64,000 bases of DNA from NCBI RefSeq assembly GCF_012524115.1, contig NZ_JAAZWB010000088.1, positions 1-64,000 on the forward strand. The letters are read 5' to 3'. This stretch comes from Bacillus sp. RO1 (GTDB lineage: Bacteria; Bacillota; Bacilli; Bacillales; Bacillaceae_I). The position numbers and the translations under genes were made by a program. A model generated the notes under the pieces. It was not told the DNA's origin. It did not search any database and saw only the letters and a list, made by a program, of their open reading frames with translations. The first letter of the stretch is position 1. The number at the start of each line of letters is the position of its first letter. Positions 6,861 to 14,731 of the stretch are shown piece after piece.

Positions 6861-8621
6861 ATGTTTGAATTATTATTAACCATGTTAGAGCGACTTGGTA
6901 TTATTGTAACCGTTGCTTTTATCATGACTAGGCTGTCTTTTTTCAGACAGTTGGTCAACCGGCAGCAAATTGATAGAAAACAGCAAGCTTATGCTATTCT
7001 GTTTTTTGGCTTTTTCGGCATTATTGGAACATATACAGGTCTTGCTTTTAGTACAGAAACATTAGGATTCGATCGTTGGATAACGGAACTAAATGAATCT
7101 GAGGCAATTGCTAACTCCCGCGTAATTGGGATTGTAATGGCTGGGTTACTTGGCGGATATAAAGTGGGTATTGGTGCAGGGTTAATTGCTGGTATACATC
7201 GAATGAGTCTTGGTGGATTTACAGCGTTTTCTTGCGGCTTTTCTGCTATAGTAGCAGGACTTTTGGCAGGTTTCATACGAAGCAAATATAAGGGGAAAAG
7301 AATTAGTGTTTCTGTGGCCCTTTTAACTGGAGCACTAGCAGAATCGATTCAAATGGGCATAATCCTCCTTACTTCCCAGCCGTTTTCGCAGGCTCTCGCG
7401 CTTGTGGAAAGTATAGGACTTCCTATGATTTTCGCTAACGGAGTTGGATCTGCCCTATTTTTCCTCATTATCTTAACTGTGATTAACGAAGAGGAAAAAG
7501 TAGGAGCTGTACAGGCTCAAAAAGCTTTGTCATTAGCCGAGAATACGTTGACACACCTTAGAAAAGGCTTGACGCTTGAATCTGCAAAAGAGACGTGTAA
7601 AATAATTTACCGGGAAGTGAATGCCAGTGCTATAGCCATAACTGATAGGGAGAAGATTCTAGCACATGTCGGAATGGGGAATAATCATCATAAACCCCTC
7701 TCCCCTATCCAAACTTATAGCACAAAACAAGTACTGAAATTCGGAAATTTATTAGTAGCAGGAAAGAACGACATTCAGTGCCAAGATCCATCTTGCCCAC
7801 TCGGTGCGGTTGTTATCGCTCCATTAAAGAAAAGAGAAGAAACAGTTGGTACACTTAAATTTTACTTTGGTTCGGATAAAGAAATTGATAATGTCGTCAT
7901 TCAACTAATTACAGGACTCAGCTCCCTTATGAGTCATCAGTTGGAAATTTCTGAAGCTGAAAATGCATCCAAGCTAGTGAAAGAAGCTGAAATTAAAGCA
8001 CTCCAAGCTCAAATCAGCCCCCATTTTCTGTTTAATTCATTGAATGTAATTGTTTCATTAATACGCACAGATCCGAAAAAAGCACGAAGACTATTAATTT
8101 CCCTTTCTCATTTCTTTCGGCAAAACTTGACGGCAACTACTGCTAAATGGACAACTGTTCAAGAAGAGCTAAAACATGTACAAGCATACCTTTCTGTTGA
8201 GGAAGCAAGATTCTCAGATCGCTTAACAATAACGTATCATGTTGACGAATCTGCTCTTTCCTACCTTGTTCCTCCTCTGTCCTTGCAGCCAATAGTTGAG
8301 AATGCCGTAAAACATGGGCTTAAGGACAGGCAGGAAAATGCACAATTAATCATTAAAATAAAAGAGCGTTCATCAGATATATTTATCTCTATTGGAGACA
8401 ATGGGATAGGAATGACAACAGATAGAATCATTGAGCTAGGTCAGCTTCAGGTTTCTTCCCCTACTGGCACAGGGGTTGGCCTTTATAATATTAATAAAAG
8501 ACTTATAATGATGTTTGGCAATCAAGCAAGATTGCATTTCCATAGTGAAGCAAGCATTGGCACCACCGTTTCTTTTACCATTACCAAAAAGTTAAGTAAG
8601 GAGGATATAACAGATGGATAA
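6861..8621 (+). CDS. lytS: LytS-family sensor histidine kinase
   Basis: A 586-residue membrane sensor kinase. Residues about 1-210 form the six-helix 5TM-5TMR_LYT sensor region, about 235-365 a GAF-like domain, and about 375-460 the LytS-type His_kinase domain with the phospho-accepting His in QISPHFLFNSLN. The C-terminal HATPase has VENAVKHGL, DNGIGM and GTGVGLYNI. It phosphorylates the LytT-type regulator encoded next, whose start overlaps its end by 8 bp. With the CstA-family carrier downstream, the trio resembles the E. coli BtsS-BtsR-BtsT pyruvate-sensing system and the B. subtilis LytST-PftAB system, so pyruvate or a related metabolite is the likely signal (inference). Confidence 0.9.
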   Translation: MFELLLTMLERLGIIVTVAFIMTRLSFFRQLVNRQQIDRKQQAYAILFFGFFGIIGTYTGLAFSTETLGFDRWITELNESEAIANSRVIGIVMAGLLGGYKVGIGAGLIAGIHRMSLGGFTAFSCGFSAIVAGLLAGFIRSKYKGKRISVSVALLTGALAESIQMGIILLTSQPFSQALALVESIGLPMIFANGVGSALFFLIILTVINEEEKVGAVQAQKALSLAENTLTHLRKGLTLESAKETCKIIYREVNASAIAITDREKILAHVGMGNNHHKPLSPIQTYSTKQVLKFGNLLVAGKNDIQCQDPSCPLGAVVIAPLKKREETVGTLKFYFGSDKEIDNVVIQLITGLSSLMSHQLEISEAENASKLVKEAEIKALQAQISPHFLFNSLNVIVSLIRTDPKKARRLLISLSHFFRQNLTATTAKWTTVQEELKHVQAYLSVEEARFSDRLTITYHVDESALSYLVPPLSLQPIVENAVKHGLKDRQENAQLIIKIKERSSDIFISIGDNGIGMTTDRIIELGQLQVSSPTGTGVGLYNINKRLIMMFGNQARLHFHSEASIGTTVSFTITKKLSKEDITDG

Positions 8622-9342
8622 TATAAAAACGATCATAGTCGATGACGAACCATACAGCCGTGATGAACTTAAGCATTTATTAGAAGAGCATGACTGTATA
8701 CAAGTGATTGGAGAGGCAGCAACAGGCGAAGACGCTCTGTTACTCTGCATGCAGCATCAACCGGATGTCGTTTTTTTAGATATAGAAATGCCAAAAATGA
8801 ACGGCTTGGATGTTGCCAAGCATTTAAAAGAATTAAAAAAATCACCTCTTGTTGTTTTTGCTACTGCCTTTCCTAATTTTGCAGTAGACGCTTTTAGACA
8901 TGAAGCGGTTGACTATCTATTAAAACCGTTCGAAGAGGAACAATTATCCCAAACCGTGTGTCGGCTTAATAAACACTTAATACCAGAAAAGGAAACTCCG
9001 ACACAATCAAGCTCCTCCAGGCTTGCTGTTGAGTATGAAAACGAGATTTTTTATTTAGATCCACTTGATATACTCTATATCAGTAGAGATGACCGAATAT
9101 CGAGAATACATACTAATACACGTAACTTCGAGTCAAAGCTTGCTTTGAAGGATTTGGAGGAAAGGTTGCATGACTACCCTTTTTTCCGCATCCATAAGAG
9201 TTACCTTGTTAATTTAAACTATGTGACGAAATTGACTCCTTGGTTCAATGGAGCATACATGCTGGAGCTAACAGGAAGCCCCCAAAAACTTTCTGTAAGC
9301 CGTAATTATGTTAAAGCATTAAGAAAAAAACTCGAACTCTAA
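8614..9342 (+). CDS. lytT: LytT-family (LytTR) response regulator
   Basis: A 242-residue response regulator. The receiver domain (about 1-120) has the acidic pocket IIVDDEP, the phosphorylated Asp in VVFLDIEMPKMNG, and the conserved Lys in DYLLKPF. The LytTR DNA-binding domain occupies about 138-240 (FFRIHKSYLVNLNYV is typical). It is translationally coupled to lytS by an 8-bp overlap, with GGAGG inside the lytS end. Its likely target is the cstA-like gene downstream, whose promoter has a TATAAT but no -35. Confidence 0.93.
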   Translation: MDNIKTIIVDDEPYSRDELKHLLEEHDCIQVIGEAATGEDALLLCMQHQPDVVFLDIEMPKMNGLDVAKHLKELKKSPLVVFATAFPNFAVDAFRHEAVDYLLKPFEEEQLSQTVCRLNKHLIPEKETPTQSSSSRLAVEYENEIFYLDPLDILYISRDDRISRIHTNTRNFESKLALKDLEERLHDYPFFRIHKSYLVNLNYVTKLTPWFNGAYMLELTGSPQKLSVSRNYVKALRKKLEL

Positions 9343-9369
9343 CATGTCAGTGATCGAAACTGACATGTT
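9341..9369 (+). terminator. Hairpin after lytT
   Basis: Perfect arms aacatgtcagt (9341-9351) and actgacatgtt (9359-9369), starting within the lytT stop. The following ATTTATGTTTT is only moderately T-rich, so termination may be partial. Confidence 0.65.
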
Positions 9370-9424
9370 ATTTATGTTTTAGCACATCTTGGCCATCCTT
9401 CCACCCGATGAAAGCCTTTTCATT

Positions 9425-9430
9425 TATAAT
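9425..9430 (+). promoter_or_regulatory. -10 box of the cstA-like gene, no -35
   Basis: A perfect TATAAT 35 bp before the TTG start. The hexamer 17 bp upstream is CACCCG, nothing like TTGACA. This fits a promoter that needs an activator, presumably the LytT regulator. It lies downstream of an in-frame ATG at 9408, which argues against that ATG as the start. Confidence 0.5.
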
Positions 9431-9464
9431 GATGGTACTCCATAAAGAGAAAGGGGTCTTCATT

Positions 9465-10916
9465 TTGTATACATTCTTAACAGGTATTGTCTTATTAATT
9501 TTAGGTTATTTCATTTATGGTAGATTTGTTGAAAAAGTATTCGGGATAAAAGATGCTAGAAAAACACCCGCTTACTCCAATCAAGACGGTGTTGATTATC
9601 TCCCATTAGGCCAAAATAAAAATTCATTGATTCAATTATTGAATATAGCCGGTGTTGGACCAATTTTCGGACCAATTTTAGGTGCTTTATATGGTCCAGT
9701 GGCATTTTTGTGGATAGTCCTAGGATGTATCTTCGCCGGAGCGGTTCATGATTATTTAACTGGTATGATCTCCATTCGAAACCGCGGTGCTCATTTGCCC
9801 GAACTCGCAGGTAAATTTCTTGGAAAGTTCATGAAACATACTGTCAATGCCTTTGCTATCTTGCTTTTACTTTTAGTTGGAACCGTTTTCGTAACAGCTC
9901 CGGCAGGTTTAATTCATACATTAGCAGAAGGCAAAGTGGCACTAGGTATGATTATTTTAGCTATTTTCATCTATTATATTTTTGCGACGATGTTACCAAT
10001 CGATAAGGTCATCGGTCGTTTATATCCTATTTTTGGAGCATTATTACTGATAAGTGCTTTAGGTGTCGGAGTATCGTTAGTGGTTACAGGCGCACCTATC
10101 CCTGAATTAAGCTTCACAAATATGCATCCAGATAACGTGCCTATCTTCCCATTATTATTTTTAACGATTTCATGTGGAGCACTATCTGGTTTCCATGCAA
10201 CGCAAACACCTATTATTTCTAGAACTACTCAGAACGAAAAACAAGGCCGTCGAATATTCTACGGCATGATGATTGCAGAAGGTATCATTGCCATGATTTG
10301 GGCAGCTGCAGGAATGAGTCTGTTCAATGGATCAGCTGGATTAAGTGAAGTATTGGCCAATGGTGGACCAGGTGCCGTTGTAAGTGAGGTTTCTGTTACA
10401 ATGCTCGGAGCTATTGGGGGGACTATGGCGGTCATCGGAGTCATTATCCTTCCGATTACATCGGGAGATACTGCATTCCGAAGTGCTCGTATGATTATTG
10501 CTGATTACTTCAATATTTCTCAAAAGAAAATTATCAGCCGTCTTTGGATTGCAGCTCCTTTGTTCGTCATTTCATTCGTACTGACTAAAATTGATTTTGA
10601 ATTATTATGGAGATACTTCTCCTGGGCGAATCAGTCCACTGCCGTCATAGCATTATGGGTCGGCGCGATGTACCTGTTCATTGCTAGAAAACAGTATTAC
10701 ATTGCGATGATACCGGCAATCTTTATGACGATGGCAACGACAACCTATATATTAAATGCACCTATTGGCTTCCGTTTACCGATCGAAGCATCTTATATCG
10801 GGGCAGCTATGTTTACGATCATTATTATTGGGTTGTTTTATGTAAAAGCTATTGCAGCAAGAAAGACAGATTTTGAGCTCGATGCACATGACTTTCCAAA
10901 TGAAAAAGCAGCATAA
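9465..10916 (+). CDS. cstA: CstA-family carbon starvation / pyruvate-peptide transporter
   Basis: A 483-residue polytopic membrane protein of the CstA family (E. coli CstA and BtsT/YjiY), proton-coupled carriers for pyruvate and possibly peptides. It shows the family's N-terminal segment YGRFVEKVFGI, the blocks NIAGVGPIFGPILGALYGP and AGAVHDYLTGM, and about 13 hydrophobic helices. It lacks the long C-terminal part of the roughly 600-700-residue CstA proteins, so it is a short form. I take the TTG at 9465 (AAAGGGG eight bases upstream) as the start; the in-frame ATG at 9408 has no ribosome binding site and lies upstream of the TATAAT. It is placed directly after lytST. Confidence 0.92.
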   Translation: MYTFLTGIVLLILGYFIYGRFVEKVFGIKDARKTPAYSNQDGVDYLPLGQNKNSLIQLLNIAGVGPIFGPILGALYGPVAFLWIVLGCIFAGAVHDYLTGMISIRNRGAHLPELAGKFLGKFMKHTVNAFAILLLLLVGTVFVTAPAGLIHTLAEGKVALGMIILAIFIYYIFATMLPIDKVIGRLYPIFGALLLISALGVGVSLVVTGAPIPELSFTNMHPDNVPIFPLLFLTISCGALSGFHATQTPIISRTTQNEKQGRRIFYGMMIAEGIIAMIWAAAGMSLFNGSAGLSEVLANGGPGAVVSEVSVTMLGAIGGTMAVIGVIILPITSGDTAFRSARMIIADYFNISQKKIISRLWIAAPLFVISFVLTKIDFELLWRYFSWANQSTAVIALWVGAMYLFIARKQYYIAMIPAIFMTMATTTYILNAPIGFRLPIEASYIGAAMFTIIIIGLFYVKAIAARKTDFELDAHDFPNEKAA

Positions 10917-10923
10917 TCTCACG

Positions 10924-10955
10924 AACGGTTCTACTTTGGTAGGACCGTTTGTTTG
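10924..10955 (+). terminator. Terminator of the cstA-like gene
   Basis: Arms aacggttctac and gtaggaccgtt (one G-U pair) with loop tttg, followed by TTGTTTG. Confidence 0.75.
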
Positions 10956-11015
10956 TGGTTTTGCATAAAAGTTATCTGTTCGGAAAAAGCTAGTATCAAA
11001 GGAGGCGGATTTGAT

Positions 11016-11264
11016 ATGGCATCCCCTTATCTATGCCCAAATTGTAAAACCAATCGCTCGCGTTTTAACATTATTGAACAGGTGGCAAAGTCCGTGAAGT
11101 TAAATCCTCAATCAGGTGAGGTTGTAGAGGAATATACATCCGGCACCATGGACCCTTTTCATATCCCATATAAAGGTCCTTCTCAAAAAATACAATGTGC
11201 CACTTGTGGCAATGTTGATGAGGAAATTACTTTCATCAAACATGCAGAATATCAAAAAGGATAA
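11016..11264 (+). CDS. Small zinc-ribbon-like protein of unknown function
   Basis: An 82-residue soluble protein with two CxxC pairs, CPNC near the N-terminus and CATC near the C-terminus, which probably bind one zinc ion. Between them is a charged segment without recognisable catalytic residues. The ATG at 11016 is chosen because AAAGGAGGCGG lies eight bases upstream; an in-frame upstream extension to 10953 has no such site and overlaps the previous terminator. I recognise it only as a conserved Bacillaceae type; a nucleic-acid-binding or structural role is possible but not shown. Confidence 0.75.
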   Translation: MASPYLCPNCKTNRSRFNIIEQVAKSVKLNPQSGEVVEEYTSGTMDPFHIPYKGPSQKIQCATCGNVDEEITFIKHAEYQKG

Positions 11265-11295
11265 TAGGCTCTAGAGGCCTGTTATCCTTTTTCTT
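11257..11295 (+). terminator. Terminator of the zinc-ribbon gene
   Basis: Arms aggataataggc and gcctgttatcct (one wobble), followed by TTTTTCTTTATTTT. The stem overlaps the stop codon. Confidence 0.85.
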
Positions 11296-11378
11296 TATTT
11301 TGATTGCAAAATGTTAATATTTCACTGTTACTTGCATATCCATTTATCATCAGGAATAAATGGAGGGTGTTTGCAAAT

Positions 11379-12119
11379 ATGGGACATGATGAAAATTACA
11401 ACCTGGCAGTAAAATATCAATTGTTGGCAGATTATTATAAATACTCTGATCCTCAACAACATATTCATTTTTATCATATGCATATTTATCATCTACAGAA
11501 ATGGGTGAAAACAATAAAGCCCATTCCATCAAGAGATGCTCCTTCAAGTAATCCCTCTCAACTTAGAATCCTTCATGCTTCCCCTGGGATAATGGCAGTC
11601 GATGTGCATGTAAACAATAACGTTGTTTGGAAAGATCTACGTTATACAAACAGCAGTAGATATGTGGATATAAAACCTACAAACAATCAAATAGAAGTGA
11701 TACAAAACGGGCAAAAATTAATTACCGGTACACTTCAGGCAAATTCGGGTATTAACTATACAATCGCGATTGCCGGAACAAAGGATAAATTACAACTAAT
11801 TCCAATTGGGGATGATTTTACTGTACCTCAAAGTGAATCAAAGCTCCGTTTTTGGCATTTATCCCCTGATGCCCCTTCTGTGGATGTTGCCGTTAAAAAG
11901 GGCGATGTCGTCTTTTCTGATATTCTCTACAGTGGAATAACTGATTATCTCGGACTAACACCGATGACAGTCGATCTTGAAATAAGACTTGCAGGTACAA
12001 AGGATATCGTTCTCCCCCTAAACAGGGTAAGCTTGAAGCCAGATGTAGCTTATACCATTGTAGCAGTTGGCCTTGTGAAAAACAGTCCATCTTTGGAAGC
12101 CATTTTTTTAGCCCCATGA
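11379..12119 (+). CDS. DUF4397-domain protein
   Basis: A 246-residue protein with two DUF4397-like immunoglobulin-type repeats, at about 60-150 and 150-246. Each begins with the same pattern (LRILHASPGIMAVDVHV and LRFWHLSPDAPSVDVAV). The N-terminal 50 residues are rich in His, Tyr and Gln and have no signal peptide, unlike many secreted DUF4397 proteins. The ATG at 11379 has TGGAGGG about 11 bases upstream; an in-frame GTG at 11367 abuts the GGAGG too closely. Neighbouring YjcZ-type genes suggest a spore-associated role, but this is only an inference from context. Confidence 0.85.
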   Translation: MGHDENYNLAVKYQLLADYYKYSDPQQHIHFYHMHIYHLQKWVKTIKPIPSRDAPSSNPSQLRILHASPGIMAVDVHVNNNVVWKDLRYTNSSRYVDIKPTNNQIEVIQNGQKLITGTLQANSGINYTIAIAGTKDKLQLIPIGDDFTVPQSESKLRFWHLSPDAPSVDVAVKKGDVVFSDILYSGITDYLGLTPMTVDLEIRLAGTKDIVLPLNRVSLKPDVAYTIVAVGLVKNSPSLEAIFLAP

Positions 12120-12122
12120 CAT

Positions 12123-12153
12123 GAAAAATGCTCAATCAACTAGTGATTGAGCA
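12123..12153 (-). terminator. Terminator of the YjcZ pair
   Basis: Perfect arms tgctcaatca (12129-12138) and tgattgagca (12144-12153). On the minus strand it is followed by TTTTTCATG. It may also reduce read-through from the plus strand. Confidence 0.75.
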
Positions 12154-12168
12154 CCATGTTCTATTTCA

Positions 12169-12297
12169 TTAGCACCAAGCAGCACCAACGATGATTAAAA
12201 GAATAAACAATACTACGATTAACACGAAAGAGCTTCCGTAACCACCTGGGTATCCTGCTCCTGCTACTTGACCGTAACCGCAACCACACCAACTCAT
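12169..12297 (-). CDS. YjcZ-family small hydrophobic protein
   Basis: A 42-residue protein: a Gly/Tyr/Cys-rich N-terminus (MSWCGCGYGQVAGAGYPGGY), then one membrane helix (FVLIVVLFILLIIVGAAWC) nearly identical to that of the protein at 421-570. The ATG has GAGGAGGTGACAGCT upstream, an ideal site. It is downstream of, and probably co-transcribed with, the shorter homologue at 12340-12432. Members are often sporulation-expressed; the exact role is unknown. Confidence 0.88.
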   Translation of the reverse strand: MSWCGCGYGQVAGAGYPGGYGSSFVLIVVLFILLIIVGAAWC

Positions 12298-12339
12298 AGC
12301 TGTCACCTCCTCTACAAGGTATCTATCGAAGCTTGGTAA

Positions 12340-12432
12340 TTAATAGCTGAGTACTCCAGCACCAACAATCACCAATAAGATAAACAGAACAACTATTAAC
12401 GCGAATCCTGATCCATAACCAGAACCACCCAT
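12340..12432 (-). CDS. YjcZ-family mini-protein (30 residues)
   Basis: A 30-residue protein consisting of MGGSGYGSG followed by a single membrane helix (FALIVVLFILLVIVGAG). The ATG is preceded by GGGGGAGGTG. It lies 42 bp upstream of a second family member in the same direction, so a tandem duplication is likely. It is too short to be found by length-limited ORF calling but has family sequence and translation signals. Confidence 0.85.
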   Translation of the reverse strand: MGGSGYGSGFALIVVLFILLVIVGAGVLSY

Positions 12433-12639
12433 GCTCTACACCTCCCCCTCTTTCCTAATACATAATGTATTCATGAGGAGCGTATTGGTAAAGGCATATG
12501 CCCAGTTCCAAAAAAATTGGGTGGTTTTTAATACTAAGCCCTTAGGTATTGTAGTACCAAATAAATAATATAAAAAATAAAAACCGGACAGAAACCGCCC
12601 GACGCCCTTAAAGCTATAGAATATTAGTTTTAGGTTAGT

Positions 12640-12770
12640 CACCGCTGTTCCTTTCCGCAAATGGCTTCGCTTTCCGCGGGACGGCGCTTGAGCCTCCTCA
12701 CAACGCTTCAGGGGTCTCAACCTACTGTTTCTCCCCGCTGGAGTCTTCTCCTTTTGCTCCAATCCACCGC
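12640..12770 (+). repeat. GTTGAT-type intergenic repeat, long form
   Basis: It shares the blocks aaatggcttcgctttcc, gcttgagcctcctc, ggggtctcaa, ggagtctt and ccttttgctccaatc with the copy at 35050-35169, in the same orientation. The terminal GTTGAT and ATCAAC have decayed. Confidence 0.75.
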
Positions 12771-12807
12771 TAAGAATCTTTAAGAGCTTTACGTGTTTTA
12801 AAGTGGC

Positions 12808-12874
12808 CCCGACGAAACTGAGGAGGCTCACGGACCGCACGCAGGCAAGCGAAGCTCCTGGAACGGATATCAAC
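12808..12874 (-). repeat. Partial GTTGAT-type repeat, inverted relative to its neighbour
   Basis: Contains gaggaggctcacggaccgc, then gcaggcaagcgaagctcctg and gaacggatatcaac, matching the right half of the copy at 41710-41833. It is inverted relative to the copy at 12640-12770, so the pair could form a large stem. Confidence 0.75.
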
Positions 12875-12902
12875 TATCTTACATGCTTTCTTATCTATAC
12901 AA

Positions 12903-12936
12903 GAAAAAGCATGGTGAAATGATCACCATGCTTTTT
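12903..12936. terminator. Terminator of the ypm operon
   Basis: Arms aaaaagcatggtga and tcaccatgcttttt form a strong symmetrical stem with A and T tails on both strands, 7 bp beyond the ypmS stop. Confidence 0.88.
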
Positions 12937-12942
12937 GGGATG

Positions 12943-13530
12943 TTAGTCCTCGACTGGAACTAGTAGTTTGAATTCGATATCGTCTCGTTCGACATCAAAT
13001 TTTGTAAATATTACTTTTGTATCACTTTGCAGCTCCAGCTCTTGAAGCGCGACATAGATACTTTGTTCGTTTGGTATTATTTTAACCCAGGGTGGTAAAG
13101 GATAATTATCACCTACATACTTTAAAACCATGGATACAGGTACTTGCAACCTTCCTATCGACATGGAGTCTTGTTTTAACACTACATCACCGTTTTCCTG
13201 AACCTCAGGCATAAACGTCATGGTAAGGGGTATGTTTCTATCAAACACTGTCATTTCACCCCTGAGCTCCACTCTGTCAGTCAGTACCACTTCATAATTT
13301 AAAGGTCTTCTCGTTTCTTTTTCCAAATAGTAACGGATAAGTTCATTTAAGTCTTCTTTATCTGATTGGATAGTAAAAGCTACCCTTTTTCGGTCATCAT
13401 CCTTGCCGGGTAAATTAAATTTTGAGTGTTTTGGCAGCAGCACCAAGAATATTGCTACTCCCGCAATCAAAATATTTATTACAAGCAAGCTTAAAAAGGC
13501 CGTTTTCCAGTTAATTACTTTCTTCACCAT
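12943..13530 (-). CDS. ypmS: YpmS-family membrane-anchored protein (DUF2140)
   Basis: A protein of about 195 residues with one N-terminal membrane anchor (about 8-32) and an extracytoplasmic beta-rich domain of the YpmS/DUF2140 family, whose biochemical role is unknown. The conserved motif-like segment is SIGRLQVPVSMVLKYV. The start is uncertain: the ATG at 13530 has GGAGAGG three to four bases upstream, the following GTG (13527) has better spacing, and a GTG at 13542 overlaps the ypmR stop. Coupled to ypmR, as in B. subtilis, where ypmQ-ypmR-ypmS lie together. Confidence 0.85.
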   Translation of the reverse strand: MVKKVINWKTAFLSLLVINILIAGVAIFLVLLPKHSKFNLPGKDDDRKRVAFTIQSDKEDLNELIRYYLEKETRRPLNYEVVLTDRVELRGEMTVFDRNIPLTMTFMPEVQENGDVVLKQDSMSIGRLQVPVSMVLKYVGDNYPLPPWVKIIPNEQSIYVALQELELQSDTKVIFTKFDVERDDIEFKLLVPVED

Positions 13531-13541
13531 AACCCTCTCCA

Positions 13542-14447
13542 CTACTCTTCTTCTAACATCTCTTCCAATGATGTTTCCTCGTTAAAACGCTTAATTTCTT
13601 CTACAACATTATTACCTATTAATTCATACCCTTTTTGATTAGGATGAAACTGATCATCATCTAGTAAATTTTCCTCTGGCTCGATAAAAATGTCTTGTAT
13701 CGGGACATAGGCTGTATTAGGATATTCATCTAAAACTGAAACGGTCGTCGCATTCCAATTAGTAACTACATCATTCATTTCTTCAATTTCTTGGAAGTAC
13801 TGATAAAAAGGATTGAATAGACCAACTAAATATACTCTACTGGAGTCATTATGTTTCCTTACTTCACTTAGAACACTATCGAGCCTTTTAGCATACAATT
13901 CTTGTTCTTTATCAAATAGAGAAAATGTTAGATCGAGAAAATTCTCGCGTATCACCTTCATCAAATCATTTCCGCCAACCGTCATAAAGATCACATCTGC
14001 TTCAGCAAGCGCGCCCTGTACTTCTGGGTCCTCCAGCCTTTTGAGGAGATGATTAGTCCGGTTCCCCCTCACCCCAAGGTTGGTGACACTTACGTTGTCG
14101 ATATATGGTTTGGCTTCATAATGTTGTTTAACTATTGATGTAAATCCACCGTTTTTGGACTCGTCTCCAACACCCTGTGTCAGGGAATCACCGAAAAAGA
14201 CCAATTTAAACGACCTGTCAAAGAATTCTTCAGTTACTTCCTCTTTTTCTTCAATATTTATTATTTTATTCTGGTTCTCTGTAGACTCTTCTTTAAAGAA
14301 ATCTTTGAAAAGCTTTCTTTCACTTTGGCTTTCTCTTCTTTCTTTCGCTTTTTCCAAAACATAACTTGAAGAATTTTCTGCGGAACAACTAACCATACTA
14401 ATTATTATAAGCCCAAGCAAGGCTATTTTCCAAAATTTAACCATCAT
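13542..14447 (-). CDS. ypmR: YpmR-family SGNH/GDSL lipoprotein hydrolase
   Basis: A 301-residue lipoprotein. The signal peptide ends in the lipobox SMVSC (Cys about 21), so the protein is anchored outside the membrane. The SGNH hydrolase fold is shown by block I FFGDSLTQGVGD (catalytic Ser), block III VGGND, and the C-terminal DDQFHPNQKGYE with the catalytic Asp and His. It probably hydrolyses an ester on a lipid or cell-wall substrate; the substrate is unknown. The ATG has AAGGAG five bases upstream. A Glu/Lys-rich linker (about 30-75) separates the anchor from the enzyme. It overlaps ypmS if the latter starts at its most upstream codon. Confidence 0.92.
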   Translation of the reverse strand: MMVKFWKIALLGLIIISMVSCSAENSSSYVLEKAKERRESQSERKLFKDFFKEESTENQNKIINIEEKEEVTEEFFDRSFKLVFFGDSLTQGVGDESKNGGFTSIVKQHYEAKPYIDNVSVTNLGVRGNRTNHLLKRLEDPEVQGALAEADVIFMTVGGNDLMKVIRENFLDLTFSLFDKEQELYAKRLDSVLSEVRKHNDSSRVYLVGLFNPFYQYFQEIEEMNDVVTNWNATTVSVLDEYPNTAYVPIQDIFIEPEENLLDDDQFHPNQKGYELIGNNVVEEIKRFNEETSLEEMLEEE

Positions 14448-14566
14448 GCATTCTCCTTATATTGTTAAGGATATAAATCGCTACTTACATTAAACTTTCA
14501 GTACACTTTTTTATAACATACTCTAGTGTATTTTTCAAAAACTAAAAGGTTAGGAGGTTCATTAAA

Positions 14567-14710
14567 TTGAAGGAAAAAGAAATACTTGCGTGCAATGAAG
14601 AAGTTTCAAAAGAACTATTTTCAAAAGAGCTACATGTAATAGTCACAGACGGATTAAATGCCAGCAGAGAAGAGGAGCTTAATGAAAATCAAAAGGATCA
14701 CTCTTATTAA
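14567..14710 (+). CDS. Small acidic hypothetical protein, convergent with ypmQ
   Basis: A 47-residue hydrophilic, acidic protein (MKEKEILACNEEVSKELFSK ... EENQKDHSY type) with one cysteine. It starts at TTG with an exemplary TAGGAGG site seven bases upstream, which is the main reason to call it. It is divergent from ypmR and convergent with ypmQ; its last codons lie inside the hairpin that terminates ypmQ. No family is recognised. Confidence 0.6.
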   Translation: MKEKEILACNEEVSKELFSKELHVIVTDGLNASREEELNENQKDHSY

Positions 14711-14724
14711 ATAAGAGTGATCCT
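14693..14724 (-). terminator. Terminator of ypmQ
   Basis: Arms ggatcactctta and taagagtgatcc form a 12-bp stem; the minus strand continues TTTTGATTTT. The stem overlaps the last four codons of the convergent small gene. Confidence 0.75.
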
Positions 14725-14731
14725 AACAACC

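Larger units (their letters stand above)
12433..12942. other. Gene-free stretch occupied by repeat copies
   Basis: A minus-strand reading frame runs across this interval, but it is an artefact of the GC-rich repeats at 12640-12770 and 12808-12874. No ribosome binding site or family similarity supports it. The stretch ends with the terminator at 12903-12936. Confidence 0.6.

Noticed and set aside
9408-9464. N-terminal extension of the cstA-like gene from ATG 9408
   Set aside because: No ribosome binding site, non-conserved residues, and a TATAAT promoter element lies downstream of this ATG.
12436-12873. 145-residue minus-strand reading frame
   Set aside because: It runs through two intergenic repeat copies, has no ribosome binding site and overlaps the start of a well-supported YjcZ-type gene.
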